Assembly: GCA_036426205.1 (NCBI GenBank)
Contig: CM071570.1
Span: 71,662,995-71,726,994, forward strand
Length of the DNA: 64,000 nt
Reading direction: 5' to 3'
Source of the DNA: Ascaphus truei
Lineage: Eukaryota > Chordata > Amphibia > Anura > Ascaphidae
Both the position numbers and the translations under genes were made by a program. Positions within the stretch are counted from its first letter, which is position 1; each line of letters starts with the position of its first letter. This document shows positions 53,836 to 64,000 of this stretch, in pieces. Below the pieces are notes generated by a model. That model did not search any database. It was not told where the DNA came from and worked only from the letters and a program-made list of their open reading frames with translations.

Positions 53836-55990
53836 ATTATGTGTTCAGGCCTTTTTATATATTATAAATATGCTCATACTGCAGGCCGCAGGGGCATTCT
53901 AACAAGTATATAACAACTGACAGTGTTTTTAATTTTTATGTACGTTGGACGTGACGTTGGATTTAAACGTCATGCCATCAGTGCTATATTTGCATGCCGT
54001 ACATCTGGCACAATGAATATATGTAGCCCACTTGAGTTTCTTAATGGTATTGCAGACAACGCTAAAATGCCATTTTCTGCACTCGATAAAAACACTAGTA
54101 AACTCGCATCTTAATGCGGTAAAGTTTGAAGAAATCATGCAGCATGACCTTGGTATGCCCAGGAAGACAACCCGTGAAATTTTCGAATAACGGCCGCTGC
54201 ATCTGTATGTAACTTCTATGGAGAAATCTGAAACTGGAAAGATAGACTACCAAAGATACCATTTAGTGATTGTGGTCTAGGCACACAATGTGAGTGTATA
54301 ACTTACCATCACTTCTGCTGTTTGGAACTGTGAACGTACTTCACCATATATAATTTTTTCTTCTTTATTTTGAGATTGCACTGGTATCTTTTTTTAACAA
54401 TTTATTTCTGGACTAGGAACAGTCTTCATCCAACAACACCTACATCCTGTTTAGTATGGTTAACGTGTATCCTTGTTTGTTTGCCATATCCACTCAATGG
54501 AATACACACTATTAATAATAATAGAAAAATTATAGAAAGGATTAATTGGGAAAATTAATCCATTGTAATTTCTTTGGTGATGTTAATGTGGGCCACTGTA
54601 CTCTCTAAATACACAAAGTGCAGAACTGGGAAAAAAATTACACAATGCAAAATGTTCCTTAAATTGGCTGTATTCTTGGCTATGGTTATATACACGCAAT
54701 GTAACTAAAGAATTTGTTTACCCCACTGGACTTCACTGCACATGACACACAGTTCCCAAAAAGAATCCCCCCTAAGACCAAAAAATGACACTTAGGGCTA
54801 TCTGCCAACTGGCATTGACTGGGTGGAGTAGAAGACCCTATAAGAGAGGCAGAACAGATGGTGCTATATAATCTCTGCCTATGTACCTGTATATACCAAG
54901 GAATGTTCATTTGGAAGAGTGAAGAATGCCAGCGAAGGGAGGCTCATCCTCCTTTTTTGTTGTTGTTCTTATTTCTGGGGTTGAGGGCTTGTATGTGGAG
55001 GGGAGGTTAATAAATTGTGGTTACAAATGTAAAATCTCGCAAACTTTTACAAACATTTTTAAATTTGAAAGATAATTTCTTGCTATTTTGAGGGGTTTTT
55101 TCATATTTTTTTACCATTTTTTTTTTTACAAATCCAAAACCAATTGAGTTCCAGCAAAACCAAAACATTAGGTTTTTTTTAGAACCGAAAGAAAAGTAAG
55201 TGAAATGCCTACTTTTACTTTTTAGTAAATTAATCTTATTATAGCTTTTTATTATTGGAAAGTGTTTTTATTAAAGTAGAGTACTTTATAGAGTCTACTA
55301 ATATACAATAAACTATTTCTAAATAGTTATTTTTTCATTATTATTACAACTGAAATAAAAGAAAACACTCAGTGTCTAGCAGGAATGCATATATAAGGAA
55401 ACAAAAAGATAAATTATAACAGGTAATATATAGTATGGATACATGTAAAATAACCATAGTGATTTAGTGCAACATCTTTGTGGTTAACATTAGCTATTTC
55501 AAAAGCTAATACAAACTTCTGTAAATGACTTGTTTCTGCTTGTTTGATATAGACAAGAGGTAGTTTGTTTTGGCTAGCACAAAACTGCTGATAAAATAGA
55601 ATGTGAAGACATCATAGATCAAGCTTAGTGCCAAATTAATGCCAACGTGTTTAAGGTCAATAGTGCTTTGCTGCAATAGAAAAAGCTGAATTGATGCTAA
55701 TTGGATATTCAATAATTTATTGCAGACAACAATAAATATGTTCCTTTTTTTTTAGATTTCACAGATTATTTACTGGAAAAAAATGACACATTGTTAAATT
55801 ACAGTTTATAGGCTTGTGTTTACTTATATTTAAAATAATGACAAGTTGTAATATGGGGTTTGCCACCTTGCTTAGTACAGAATACAGTTTAAATTGCTTT
55901 CATTTTGTTTTTGTATGCATATTTTCATTTGTGTGGCACCAATTATGTATACTGTGCATTGCACAACAGACATTAGGGATGGAGACATGA
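53836..55990. other. AT-rich spacer with no recognised gene
   Basis: Bases about 54010-54230 resemble 40930-41070 (ACGCTAAAATGCCATTTTCT, GGCCGCTGCATCTGTAT). The rest has no coding or repeat signal I can support. Confidence 0.35.
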
Positions 55991-56425
55991 AGAGGGTCAT
56001 GCACTAAGTGGCGAAAAGGCACTTTTCGCAAGTTTCTTGCAAAAAATGCCTACTACGATTCAGTTAGGCCCCAGAAACTGTCAAAAAGCGTAAAAATTGC
56101 CTTTTTTTTGGCGTGAATTTTTTTTTCGTCAGAGGCCCGGCGAAAAGTGGCTACTCGCCAGGTTTTCAAACATGCTCAATTCTAGTAGCCCCGTTCAGCT
56201 GTTCACCGCTACTCGCCGCTCTAGAATTGAGATTTTCCCGCAAATCCGTCCTGCCACAAAAAGTTGGCAAGTTGGTGGGGAGAGGCAACGGATGACTGGC
56301 GGGACGGCACTTAGAAAAAATCAGGCATTTTTCCTGCCTCGGATTGATGCCAGGGAACCCGGAGCTGATATCCATTAATACCAGCACCGAAGACCCCCGG
56401 CATGCATCCGATGCATGAAAAAAGC
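55991..56425. repeat. Dispersed repeat with short internal palindromes
   Basis: It starts GGGTCATGCACTAAGTGGCG and has AAAAGGCACTTTTCGC and TACTCGCC words on both sides of a TCTAGAATTGAG centre. I recall similar frog MITEs but cannot name one. Confidence 0.5.
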
Positions 56426-56885
56426 ATTTACAGCCAACTTCTTTACCGTAGCGGCTAACCGCTAAGGCAATGAAGGGGTTAACCACCCGTGGCAGGCTTA
56501 TTATGGGTAGCGGGGGTGGGTGACGGGAGTATTTGGCCCATGGTGGGTATTTAGGCCTTGCGGGGGGGGGTTGCGGGTGGACTTAACCCCTTCAATACCT
56601 TAGCAGTTAATATCGCTACGATAATGAAGGGGTTAACCCCTCCCGCTACCCACCTACAATGCCTAAACACCCATCCTTGGGGTTAATAACCCCTTCACCC
56701 ACCCCTGCTACCCACAATAAAAACATTACACACTACAGTCCCACTACCCACCTCCTTGGCCCTCAATAAACATTACTATATATAATACACTACCCACCCC
56801 CTGTGCCCCCAACAACCCCTATACCCCCCTAACATACAGTACATATATATTATTTTTTGATGCACAGGAATGATACTATAGGCCG
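56426..56885. repeat. Palindrome-rich family, further copy
   Basis: AAGGCAATGAAGGGGTTAAC, GGTAGCGGGGGTGGGTGA, TTAACCCCTTCAATACC and CTACCCACAATAAAAACATT occur in direct and inverted order, as in 19.2-19.5 and 22.4-22.7 kb. It ends at AATGATACTATAGGCCGG, a word also found at 18.98 kb. Confidence 0.7.
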
Positions 56886-57111
56886 GCGGTGACCCTCGGG
56901 TGTTCCCCGCGTGTGCCCTGGGGTCCCCGCTTGCCTGCAGTACCAATTCTGTGCCCCAAAAAAAGAATTAAAAAATACATCAATACTCTACATTACATTA
57001 CGATATCAGGAGACAGCACTCAGGGATCTACATGTTATCGTTCATTTACTTATCTTTATGGGACAAGCACCTACCAATATCCCTGCTTATGGAGTGCCGA
57101 CTGACTTTTTG

Positions 57112-57155
<44 letters not shown>

Positions 57156-57429
57156 ATATATATATATAATATATAGCAACTTTAAATATTCCTGGTTATT
57201 CATTTGCATGTCTTAGACAGGTCTGCAACCCTGTCTTTCACCATTATCACCCGCAACAGCACTTCCATTGCAGCAAGGGATCTTGGAAAAGACATGCAAA
57301 ATGAGCACACAGTGCCACCTTTTATCTCACTCATGCTCACATTACATGAGTAACCCTTAGCCAATGCATGCTGCTTTAAAACACAGCTTTTAAGCAAGAG
57401 CTTGGGAGATATGCAAAGCAGTAAACTCA

Positions 57430-57472
57430 CTCACAGACATGTTTCAACCTTGATGGGTATCATCAGTGTGAG
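57430..57472 (-). ncRNA. Hammerhead ribozyme motif, complete core and perfect stem I
   Basis: On the minus strand: CTCACA, CTGATGA, stem II (ACC/GGT with a 5-8-base loop), GAAACATGTC, then TGTGAG. Stem I is 6 bp and perfect, stem III is A-U and C-G, and the predicted site follows GUC. It is among the best-formed copies in the window. Confidence 0.75.
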
Positions 57473-57548
57473 GTTGGCTTGCTGACATTGGCTCAATAGT
57501 GGTGTGATTACCTACTCTATCTCATTTGAGCAATGTCAGCAAGCCAAC

Positions 57549-57590
57549 CTCACACTGATGATACCCATCAAGGTTAAACATGTCTGTGAG
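57549..57590 (+). ncRNA. Hammerhead motif, inactivated by a core deletion
   Basis: Same sequence as 57430-57472 but on the plus strand. The core reads GGTTAAACATGTC instead of GGTTGAAACATGTC, so the conserved G of GAAA is lost by a one-base deletion. Stem I (CTCACA/TGTGAG) is intact. Confidence 0.7.
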
Positions 57591-57842
57591 TGGGTTAACT
57601 GACTTTGCATCTCCCAAGTCTTTGCTTAAAAGCTGTGTTTAAAGGCAGCATGCATTGGCTAGGGTTGTTCATGTAATGTGAGCATGAGATTAAAAAGTGG
57701 CACTGTGTGCTCATTTGCATGTCATTTCCCAGAATCCCTTGCGGCAGTGGAAGTGCTGTTTGCTGGGTGATAATGGTGAAAGACAGGGTTTGCAGACCTG
57801 TCTAAGACATGCAAATGAATATACAGGAATATTTACAGTTGC

Positions 57843-57877
<35 letters not shown>

Positions 57878-58700
57878 GATATATATATATACAAATACAA
57901 CTGTATGTTGTATTTGCATATTGCTTTCCTGTGGGGGTTTTTGTCACTTTTTTACTCACCATAACTTAACTCAGTATTATATATATATATATATATAATA
58001 TATTATATATATATATTATATATATATATACACTTATTAAGTTTAGGGTGGGTAAAACCCTCCACAGTAAAGCATAAAGCAACTGTAAATATTCCTGTAT
58101 ATTCCCAGTATATACCTGTATATAAACATATGCTCTACTTTAAATACAGTAAATATACAGTATTCTGTTAACTGTATATATAATATATGAATATATAGTG
58201 TACACATAGTATAAGAATATATGCATGCTTTAAAATCTTTGACCTTGATGCTATACCATAGGGAAAATAATTAGAATGACGTAATTGCAAAATTTATGCA
58301 ATGTAAATTAATTTGACCCATTTAAAAAAAAAAAACAGTGTTAATGGCTTGCAGTTGGAGGCATTCTGTATACAGATGAAGGGTAATAATGATATAATTA
58401 CAATAGACATGCAATAATTATCAAACTAATTCAATGTGCGATTCTTGGTTAAAAAAAAAAACAGTAAAGCATATTCATGGATTGTAGTTGGAGCCATACA
58501 TAGACGGAGGACAATTGCTGCTATTTTGCACAGCCTGAGGTATGGGGGACTTACAGGCTTTTATTCATAACTTTTAAGTATCAGATTAAGATTCTGAGGC
58601 AAAGTTATTAAGCAAACAAGTGCATTATTAACACACATATATCTCTTACACAATGGAGTTTAAACCATAAAATCATTGACTGCCACTGTGGCTACCTACG
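57843..58700. other. (TA)n-rich spacer
   Basis: TA runs at 57843-57890 and 57975-58032. Bases 58325-58370 and 58450-58500 share an A run followed by CAGT and a TTGxAGTTGGAG word. No gene is present. Confidence 0.4.
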
Positions 58701-58985
58701 CCAGGGGAGCGCAATCTTTTTTCCCTGCGCCACCCTGCCGGCTCTTCCCCTCTTTGTGCGCCCCCTCCCCCGCCTCTTACCTTGCCTCCGGCGTCATGAC
58801 AACGTGACGTCACATGACCTCGCGGCATCATTTGACGCCGCGTTGCCGTGGCGATGCGTCTCCAGAAGCAAGGTAAGTGCAGTTTACAGAAGCCTTCGCA
58901 GCTTCCCCGGCACATTTGAGTGCCTTCGGGAAGCATGAGGGGCCTCTGTAAACCCCGCGCCCCCTGCAGCGAATCCCCCCAGTTT
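58701..58985. mobile_element. hAT-like MITE remnant
   Basis: CCAGGGGAGCGCAATCTTTT at the left resembles the CAGGGGTGCGCAAAG end of the 308-bp element at 36686. The interior shows GACGTCA, CGGCATCATTTGACGCCG and CTCTGTAAAC words as in that element. The right end is not clean. Confidence 0.5.
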
Positions 58986-59911
58986 ACGCTCTTCTGATCT
59001 ACTCCATCTCTATGGGGGCCTAGATAGACACATTTGCAATCAATGGTAAGCAGGATAAAAAAAATGATAAATGCACATTATTAAAATACATTTATTTAGA
59101 TATATATCTCCTACACAATGGAGTTTGGTTAGGAATATACCGCATTAGTGCACATCCTACAAGCACAGTAAGACCCCATCTTTTTTGTATACCTTTGAAA
59201 TGAATGGTGTGGAAACACTGTATGCTGGGTGATAATGGTGAAAGGCAGGTTTGCGGACCTGCCTAAGACATAAATGTGCTCACAAGTGATCTTTTTATTT
59301 GCTATATGTAATACGGTGGAGGTTTCTTGCTGCCTTTTTCACCCACCATAACTTAAAACGTGATGGTAAACCCTACAGCCTTCAAAATTGCAAAGCCAGC
59401 AGTACAACCAAGTCCTTTTCTTGATGGATTCCTGAAGAGAAAAAGAGAAAACAAGCATACACACTGCAATAGTGCATTACCCAGGGACAACTAGGATGTA
59501 TAAAGAGAGAATTTAATACAATAATAAATACAGTATAACATATAAATAAAAAACATTGATTACACTAAAAATCACAAAATTTATACTAAAAAGAATTATA
59601 CTAAAAAGACTATCTGTGCCTTGGCATAGGAACCAGATGTCTTGAAACTTGCTCATTTGGTGTAAAATTGGAAACCTACTCACCAAAAGTGACAAGGACA
59701 TAAGCTTATTGAAATGGTCTTATCAGCATATGGGACCGCTTGCTGCGAGGTGAAATTGCGTCAATCCACGGAAGAGGATCTCCTTTTCTGCTCGGGTGTC
59801 GCTTGCTGCACACTGCTTCTGCTTTCTCCCAGAGTTCAGCCGATCAACTCCTCCTGTGACGTCACCCCACGCTTGTTCTCCACAGCTACGGTGTCTCAGT
59901 AATGCCAAAAG
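58986..59911. other. Spacer and GC-rich PLE-associated block
   Basis: Bases 59215-59275 repeat part of the fold-back element (GCTGGGTGATAATGGTGAAA). Bases 59750-59911 are GC-rich with CTGTGACGTCACCCC, matching the block that follows other PLE ribozymes. No gene. Confidence 0.45.
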
Positions 59912-59962
59912 ACCTCCTACAAGTTTCGAAACTCCTAATAGTGGGTTTCTTCCTCAGGGATA
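59912..59962 (-). ncRNA. Hammerhead ribozyme motif, complete core
   Basis: On the minus strand: ATCC, CTGAGGA, A, stem II GAAAC/GTTTC (5 bp, 12-base loop), GAAACTTGTA, then GGAGG. Stem III is A-U, C-G. Stem I pairs 3 bp (UCC/GGA), with weaker extension. It lies about 1.15 kb after the GIY-YIG fragment. Confidence 0.65.
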
Positions 59963-60782
59963 TTTGTACTGCATGTGTCATATCATATATATATATATTA
60001 TATATATATATAATATATAATACCCTTTCCTTAATTTGTTAATAATGACTAGATGACTCCTAATTGAGTGGAGAGTCTCACAAATTAAAAATTGGAATGG
60101 TAGTCCATCAGAGAGATAATTCATTAAATGTATATACATAGAAAGACATCTAGTTGCATATGGATGCAACACTTAATAAATCTATATGCAAAATCGCAAA
60201 TGAGCAATAAATCAAAGAGATATATCATTAGTAGCAATATACATAGAAAGACTTCTAATTGCAATATAAATGCAACATATAAATAAATCTGTATTCAAAT
60301 TAGCAAATGAAACAAATGAATCAAAAAAGCCAATTGACAATTAGCAAAATAAGCATTAATGAAAAGCAATGAGCAAATTGGTAGAAAATAATAGCAAAAA
60401 TGTATCAGGCTTTGGTTGTGATTCTACAGGTGTGAAAGAAATGATCTACTAAATAGTATTAACCATATATAATCATCACTACACATAAGCCAATGTATAC
60501 TTTGATGCTGGAATTGATTACAACAACAACATTCAATAACATGATGTTTAATAGTCACAGACAAACATGAATTCAGCTGCATACAATTGGACTAAATGCT
60601 GATTTAAATGTGAGAGGCTTTGTGTCAAGAAGGAACCTTAAGACATTATTCTTATAATTAATATGTGAACTAATCAATTAAGTATATGAAGTTAAAAAAT
60701 GACAATATTGTTTTAAAGATTAAGATTAGTGATCCTAAACTATATATTATATTATACTTAATAGAGATAGTGTACTAAAGAA

Positions 60783-60988
60783 TTTATTTTGATTTGTGTA
60801 TGCTTAATGGTGTTTTAAAGAATTATAATAAAGTGTATGAAAAAGTGATCAAATTAATTGAAAAAATGAAAATTTAATGAAAATTTATTTGATTTGTGTA
60901 GTGCTTAATGGTGTTTTAAAGAATTATAATAAAGTGTATGAAAAAGTGATCAAATTAATTGAAAAAATGAAAATTTAATGAAAATTTA
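60783..60988. repeat. Tandem duplication, unit 101 bp
   Basis: GATTTGTGTATGCTTAATGG at 60791 and GATTTGTGTAGTGCTTAATG at 60891 start two copies that otherwise agree throughout. It lies inside the PLE 3' region. Confidence 0.92.
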
Positions 60989-61119
60989 ACATATAACAGG
61001 CAATCGCACAGCTGATGAGAAATATCTAAGACCTAAGATTCTAAAATCCAAAATCTCAAGATCTCAAAATCTATCGGCAGACAATGTACTGTGCAATTCT
61101 ATTTGAGAAAAGCTGATTA

Positions 61120-61440
61120 ATCAAATTCAATATTTACCCCTGAGGACTAAGCGTTTTTAATTCATAAATCCAAAGGACTCCCTCTTGGAAATGAGTTTAT
61201 TTGTCTCCTCCTCTCTTGCAGAATGTGGGACATTCAATGGCATGGCACCTTAAGCCTTCTGGGCTCTGTGCATGTTTTGTTTTGAAATGGAGAGACCATT
61301 ATGAGACTCAAAGCCTCTTTTGATATGTATAAATGTTCTCTCCCCAATCTACTTTGTAATGTTCAGAGCCCGTGCGGCCACAATTGTATACCGCACGGCA
61401 TTCCAAAGGTAGATGACAAACTGACTGTGACAATTTTTAA
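61120..61440 (-). pseudogene. Penelope-like GIY-YIG endonuclease fragment
   Basis: On the minus strand: FVIYLWNAVRYTIVAARALN, which corresponds to the VVYLLEC...QYVGKT region, then ERTFIHIKRGFESHN, SISKQNMHRAQKA and, after frame changes, GGDK, WIYELKTLSPQG and LNIEFD. The Arg/His positions downstream of YIG are partly kept. Stops and shifts are numerous. Confidence 0.7.
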
Positions 61441-62334
61441 CGTTTTTATAACATATCTTTCTGTGTAAATTATGATGTAATTTATTTGTCTAATACTATA
61501 TTGCATGCTATACACTTAAACATGGGAAGTAACCATTGATTCTCCCTCTGTTAGAGAGTGATTTTTACTGAATGGGCAGCTATAGTAGTGACAAACTTTG
61601 ATTTGAGATATTTGCTTCCTGAAAGTATATTTCTGGTTTTTCTTTCAGGTGCATTTTCAAAGTGTCATCCTGTCTAAGAAGACTCCAATATTTCCCAGGA
61701 AGTTTTGATAATCTGTGGAGCTAGAGAGTTGTATTGTGTAATAAAAGCCAGCTGTACTCTTGTGTATTATTTTGATTATTTTTTGGTTTATATTCTAATA
61801 AATCAGATCTTGTCATATCTGGACAGTATCTATCGCTTTCTCTAGCTCATTTTTGTTAATCCACGGTCATAAACCTTTGTTTTAAATCCTGTGCCTGTAC
61901 ATCGAACATCAAAGGTCAAACAATTGCGTTTTGATCCTAACCAGCTGACCTTTAGGAATATTCCTGATCCACACACACACAGACAGAGGCAGGCACTAGG
62001 CACACACATACACAACACACAGATAGGCACTCAGACACCACACATAAAACACACAGACAGCACTCACGCTGATTTCCCTCCACACTCCTCCCTGCTCCCC
62101 AAAGCTCTCCCCTCCCAGCCTCCCCTCCTCACAGAAAGAGAATTGGCTCACAGCCACACCACGTGACACGTCACACTAGGGATACAATTCTCTTGTGATC
62201 CGTAGTGGCTGACTCGTCACACTGTGTGAGCTGTGGCAACCAGGGGGGACCGGGACCGGCTTGGAGGATTCCCCCTGCTGGGGGGAACTCGCGTGTGGCC
62301 GCCCGCGCTGCCGGGCCGTACCGGTCCCCGGCCT
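61441..62334. other. Spacer with CA-rich and GC-rich blocks
   Basis: Bases 61970-62060 are (CA)n-like. Bases 62160-62335 are GC-rich. Open frames here have no family resemblance. Confidence 0.4.
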
Positions 62335-62917
62335 TATTCCAATTGTATGTAGCTGATCATGTTTGTCTGTGACTATATACATCCGTTATTGAATTTTGTG
62401 TTTGTGAATCAATCCAGCAATCAAATGTATACATTGGGCTTATGTGTAGTGATTGATTATATATGGTAAAGACTATTTAGTAAGATCATTTCGTTCACAC
62501 GTGTAGAAATCAACACCAAAGACGGTAACATTTTTTTGCTATTATTTTCAACCAATTGCTCATTGGCTCTCTTTCATTAACTTGCTTATTTTGCTTAATT
62601 GTCAATTGGCTTTTTTCATTCATTTGCTCATTTGCTAATTTGAATACAAATTTATTTATATTTTGCATTTATATTGTCTTTCTATTATATTGCATACTAA
62701 TGATATATCTCTTTGATTTATTGCTCATTTGCGATTTTGCATATAGATTTATCTAAGTGTTGCATCCAATGTTTCAACTAGAATGTCTTTCTAGTATTTG
62801 CATATTCATGAATTATCTCTCTCTCTGATGGACTCCCCTTCCATTTTAATTTGTGAGTACTCTCCGCTCATAAGGAGTCATCTAGTCATATTATTAACAT
62901 GAATAAGGAAGGGTATA

Positions 62918-62992
62918 TTATATAATATATATACTCTATATATAGATATATATATATAATCTATATATATACTATATATATTAATAATAAGA
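62918..62992. repeat. (TA)n tract at the outer edge of the right arm
   Basis: TATA/TATAATATATA runs with short breaks. It mirrors the TA run at 59984-60020. Confidence 0.9.
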
Positions 62993-62996
62993 TCTA

Positions 62997-63164
62997 TAAA
63001 GACAGAAAATAGCCGTGTTAGTCCATTGCGATAGTGCATAAGAAATGAGTGTCTTCAGTATTAGGTGGATACCTTTTTTATGTGGACTAACCAATTTTAT
63101 GTCATAGGACAAGCTTTCGAGAGTTCCTCTCTTCTTCAGGTCAAGCATAACTGATTTACACACG
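62997..63164 (-). repeat. PLE-associated end with hammerhead-like motif
   Basis: The minus strand contains CTGAAGA, A, a perfect stem II (GAGAG/CTCTC, loop GAA), then GAAAGCTTGTC (63139-63100). Stem I does not pair, so the motif is incomplete. Next come GACATAAAATTGGTTAGTCC and the terminal GCTATTTTCTGTC. I recall ends like this being common in amphibian and fish genomes. Confidence 0.55.
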
Positions 63165-64000
63165 GAATCAACTGATTACCAAGGAATCACAATAAACAGC
63201 GACATCTACTTCCTATCAGAATGCAAGAGAAGGAACTGGATATCCAATGGGCTGAAGATCAAAAGCCACTGCAACACACACAATTCCCATTTCTGCTGAA
63301 AAAATGCAAACGCCCTCATTGAGAAACTGAGAAACAAACTGATCCATCAACATATGGAAAAAAAAAAAACAAGATTAGATCACGGCAAAAATGCACAATA
63401 CTCCAAACCCTGCAATTGCAAAGCAGTGCAAAATAACAATCAAACTGGAAAAAGATATGCAACCCTCTGCACAGAACTGCAGCGGAACTTAATCAAGAAA
63501 GAACAAGAAGAAACTAAACAGGACGCCTTCTCTCAGGCTATGGGGACTGGCAAACCAATGGCACAACATAAGGGGATTTCAAACCAACAAAAACAGACAA
63601 CTACTTAAACTAGAAACCAGAACTGACTCTTCAAGACGGATACACACCTCAACCCAGAAGACCCACAAGCCTGCATGGAGTTATAAACCTGTCTGATATA
63701 ACCTCTCAAAACCTGCGACCTCAGTTCTCTCCAAGGGACTACATTCTGTCCCCCACACAAACTGGATCAAATCCAATTATTCTCAGACCTGAAGAATTCT
63801 TCAGGAGGTCTAAACGACTGAAAGAATACTCCACAAAAGAGAGCACCCCCATAATGATGGTAACAACAACAAGAAGAAGAACACACGTAAACTTCACACA
63901 CCACCAACAGGACGCAACATCATACTTGACGCTACTACAGACTTAATCACAAGTTTCCTTACTAGCACAACACAGCAGAAAAAAACTATGTACAACCTAT
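63165..64000 (+). pseudogene. Penelope-like element, N-terminal coding part (continues beyond window)
   Basis: Near 63690-63860 one reads NLSKPATSVLSKGLHSVP and, after a shift, RPEEFFRRSKRLKEYS. These match the conserved N-terminal PLE pattern (a VLSKGL...P block followed by EEFxRRLRLKEYF). Upstream, 63354-63608 is an open frame rich in Lys, Gln and Asn with a CNCKA motif and LQRNLIKKEQEE; its role is unknown. RT would lie past base 64000. Stops in every frame mark it as a pseudogene. Confidence 0.6.

Larger units (their letters stand above)
57175..57842. mobile_element. Fold-back element in (TA)n, with a hammerhead in each arm
   Basis: Two arms of about 310 bp (57175-57485 and 57520-57842) are inverted copies: GCAACTTTAAATATTCCTGG at the left and, inverted, GCAACTGTAAATATTCCTGT at the right, then CATTTGCATGTC, CTTAGACAGGTCTGCA and so on to GCCAACCTCACACTGATGAT. 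The middle spacer is about 34 bases. Both ends abut (TA)n. Partial copies lie at about 58078-58105 and 59215-59275. No protein is encoded. Confidence 0.85.
59912..62935 (-). mobile_element. Penelope-like remnant between inverted arms
   Basis: Left arm about 60005-60600 and right arm about 62335-62935 are inverted copies. Shared words include CAATAAATCAAAGAGATATA, AATTGACAATTAG and CCAATTGTATG-like blocks. Each arm has a (TA)n run at its outer edge. The 1.7-kb centre holds a GIY-YIG fragment on the minus strand (61440-61120). A ribozyme motif lies just outside the left TA run. Confidence 0.7.

Overview
The window looks like intergenic DNA from a vertebrate, most likely an amphibian and probably a frog (inference). 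It is AT-rich and full of microsatellites, and it carries Penelope-like elements, two kinds of Ty3/gypsy element, Tc1, Tigger and hAT transposons, an L2-like LINE tail and anuran-style dispersed repeats. I found no single-copy host gene, no tRNA or rRNA gene and no CRISPR array. Every recognisable coding region belongs to a mobile element, and all but one piece (a gag-protease frame) are broken.

Layout. 0-8.7 kb: a minus-strand Gmr1-like gypsy element in which integrase precedes reverse transcriptase (RT) and whose Gag has a SCAN-like region. A plus-strand Penelope-like element (PLE) sits inside it, between RNase H and the polypurine tract. 8.9-9.4 kb: a purine-rich tract followed by a pyrimidine-rich minisatellite. 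9.7-17 kb: a plus-strand gypsy element with a PNMA-like Gag and the usual PR-RT-RH-IN order, interrupted by a retrovirus-type solo LTR and a 396-bp MITE, and flanked by LTR pieces related to the Gmr1-like LTR. 17-26.4 kb: palindrome-rich TIR elements, AT repeats and a solo LTR. 26.7-32.2 kb: a minus-strand gypsy element interrupted by a small insertion that itself holds a Tc1 element, and by a hAT element. 32.5-34.5 kb: a Tigger-type MITE holding a Tc1 element. 37.5-40.8 kb: a near-identical 1.67-kb tandem duplication. 42-45 kb: a TIR element and an almost complete Tigger transposon. 45.9-50 kb: MITEs and an L2-like LINE tail. 52-64 kb: PLE fragments, some with inverted arms.

The unifying signal is a set of hammerhead ribozyme (HHR) motifs. 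Eleven sites carry at least a recognisable HHR-like arrangement. Six (2391, 18441, 37410, 52663, 57430, 59912) keep the conserved core residues, and four of those also pair well in stem I. In at least three cases the motif lies about 0.9-1.2 kb downstream of a PLE GIY-YIG endonuclease fragment, as expected for PLEs. Others lie in inverted-repeat elements without recognisable coding sequence.

The elements do not work together as a pathway. Their nesting gives an order of insertion: the gypsy elements are older than the PLE, Tc1, hAT and MITE copies inside them. The tandem duplication and the MITE copies look youngest.
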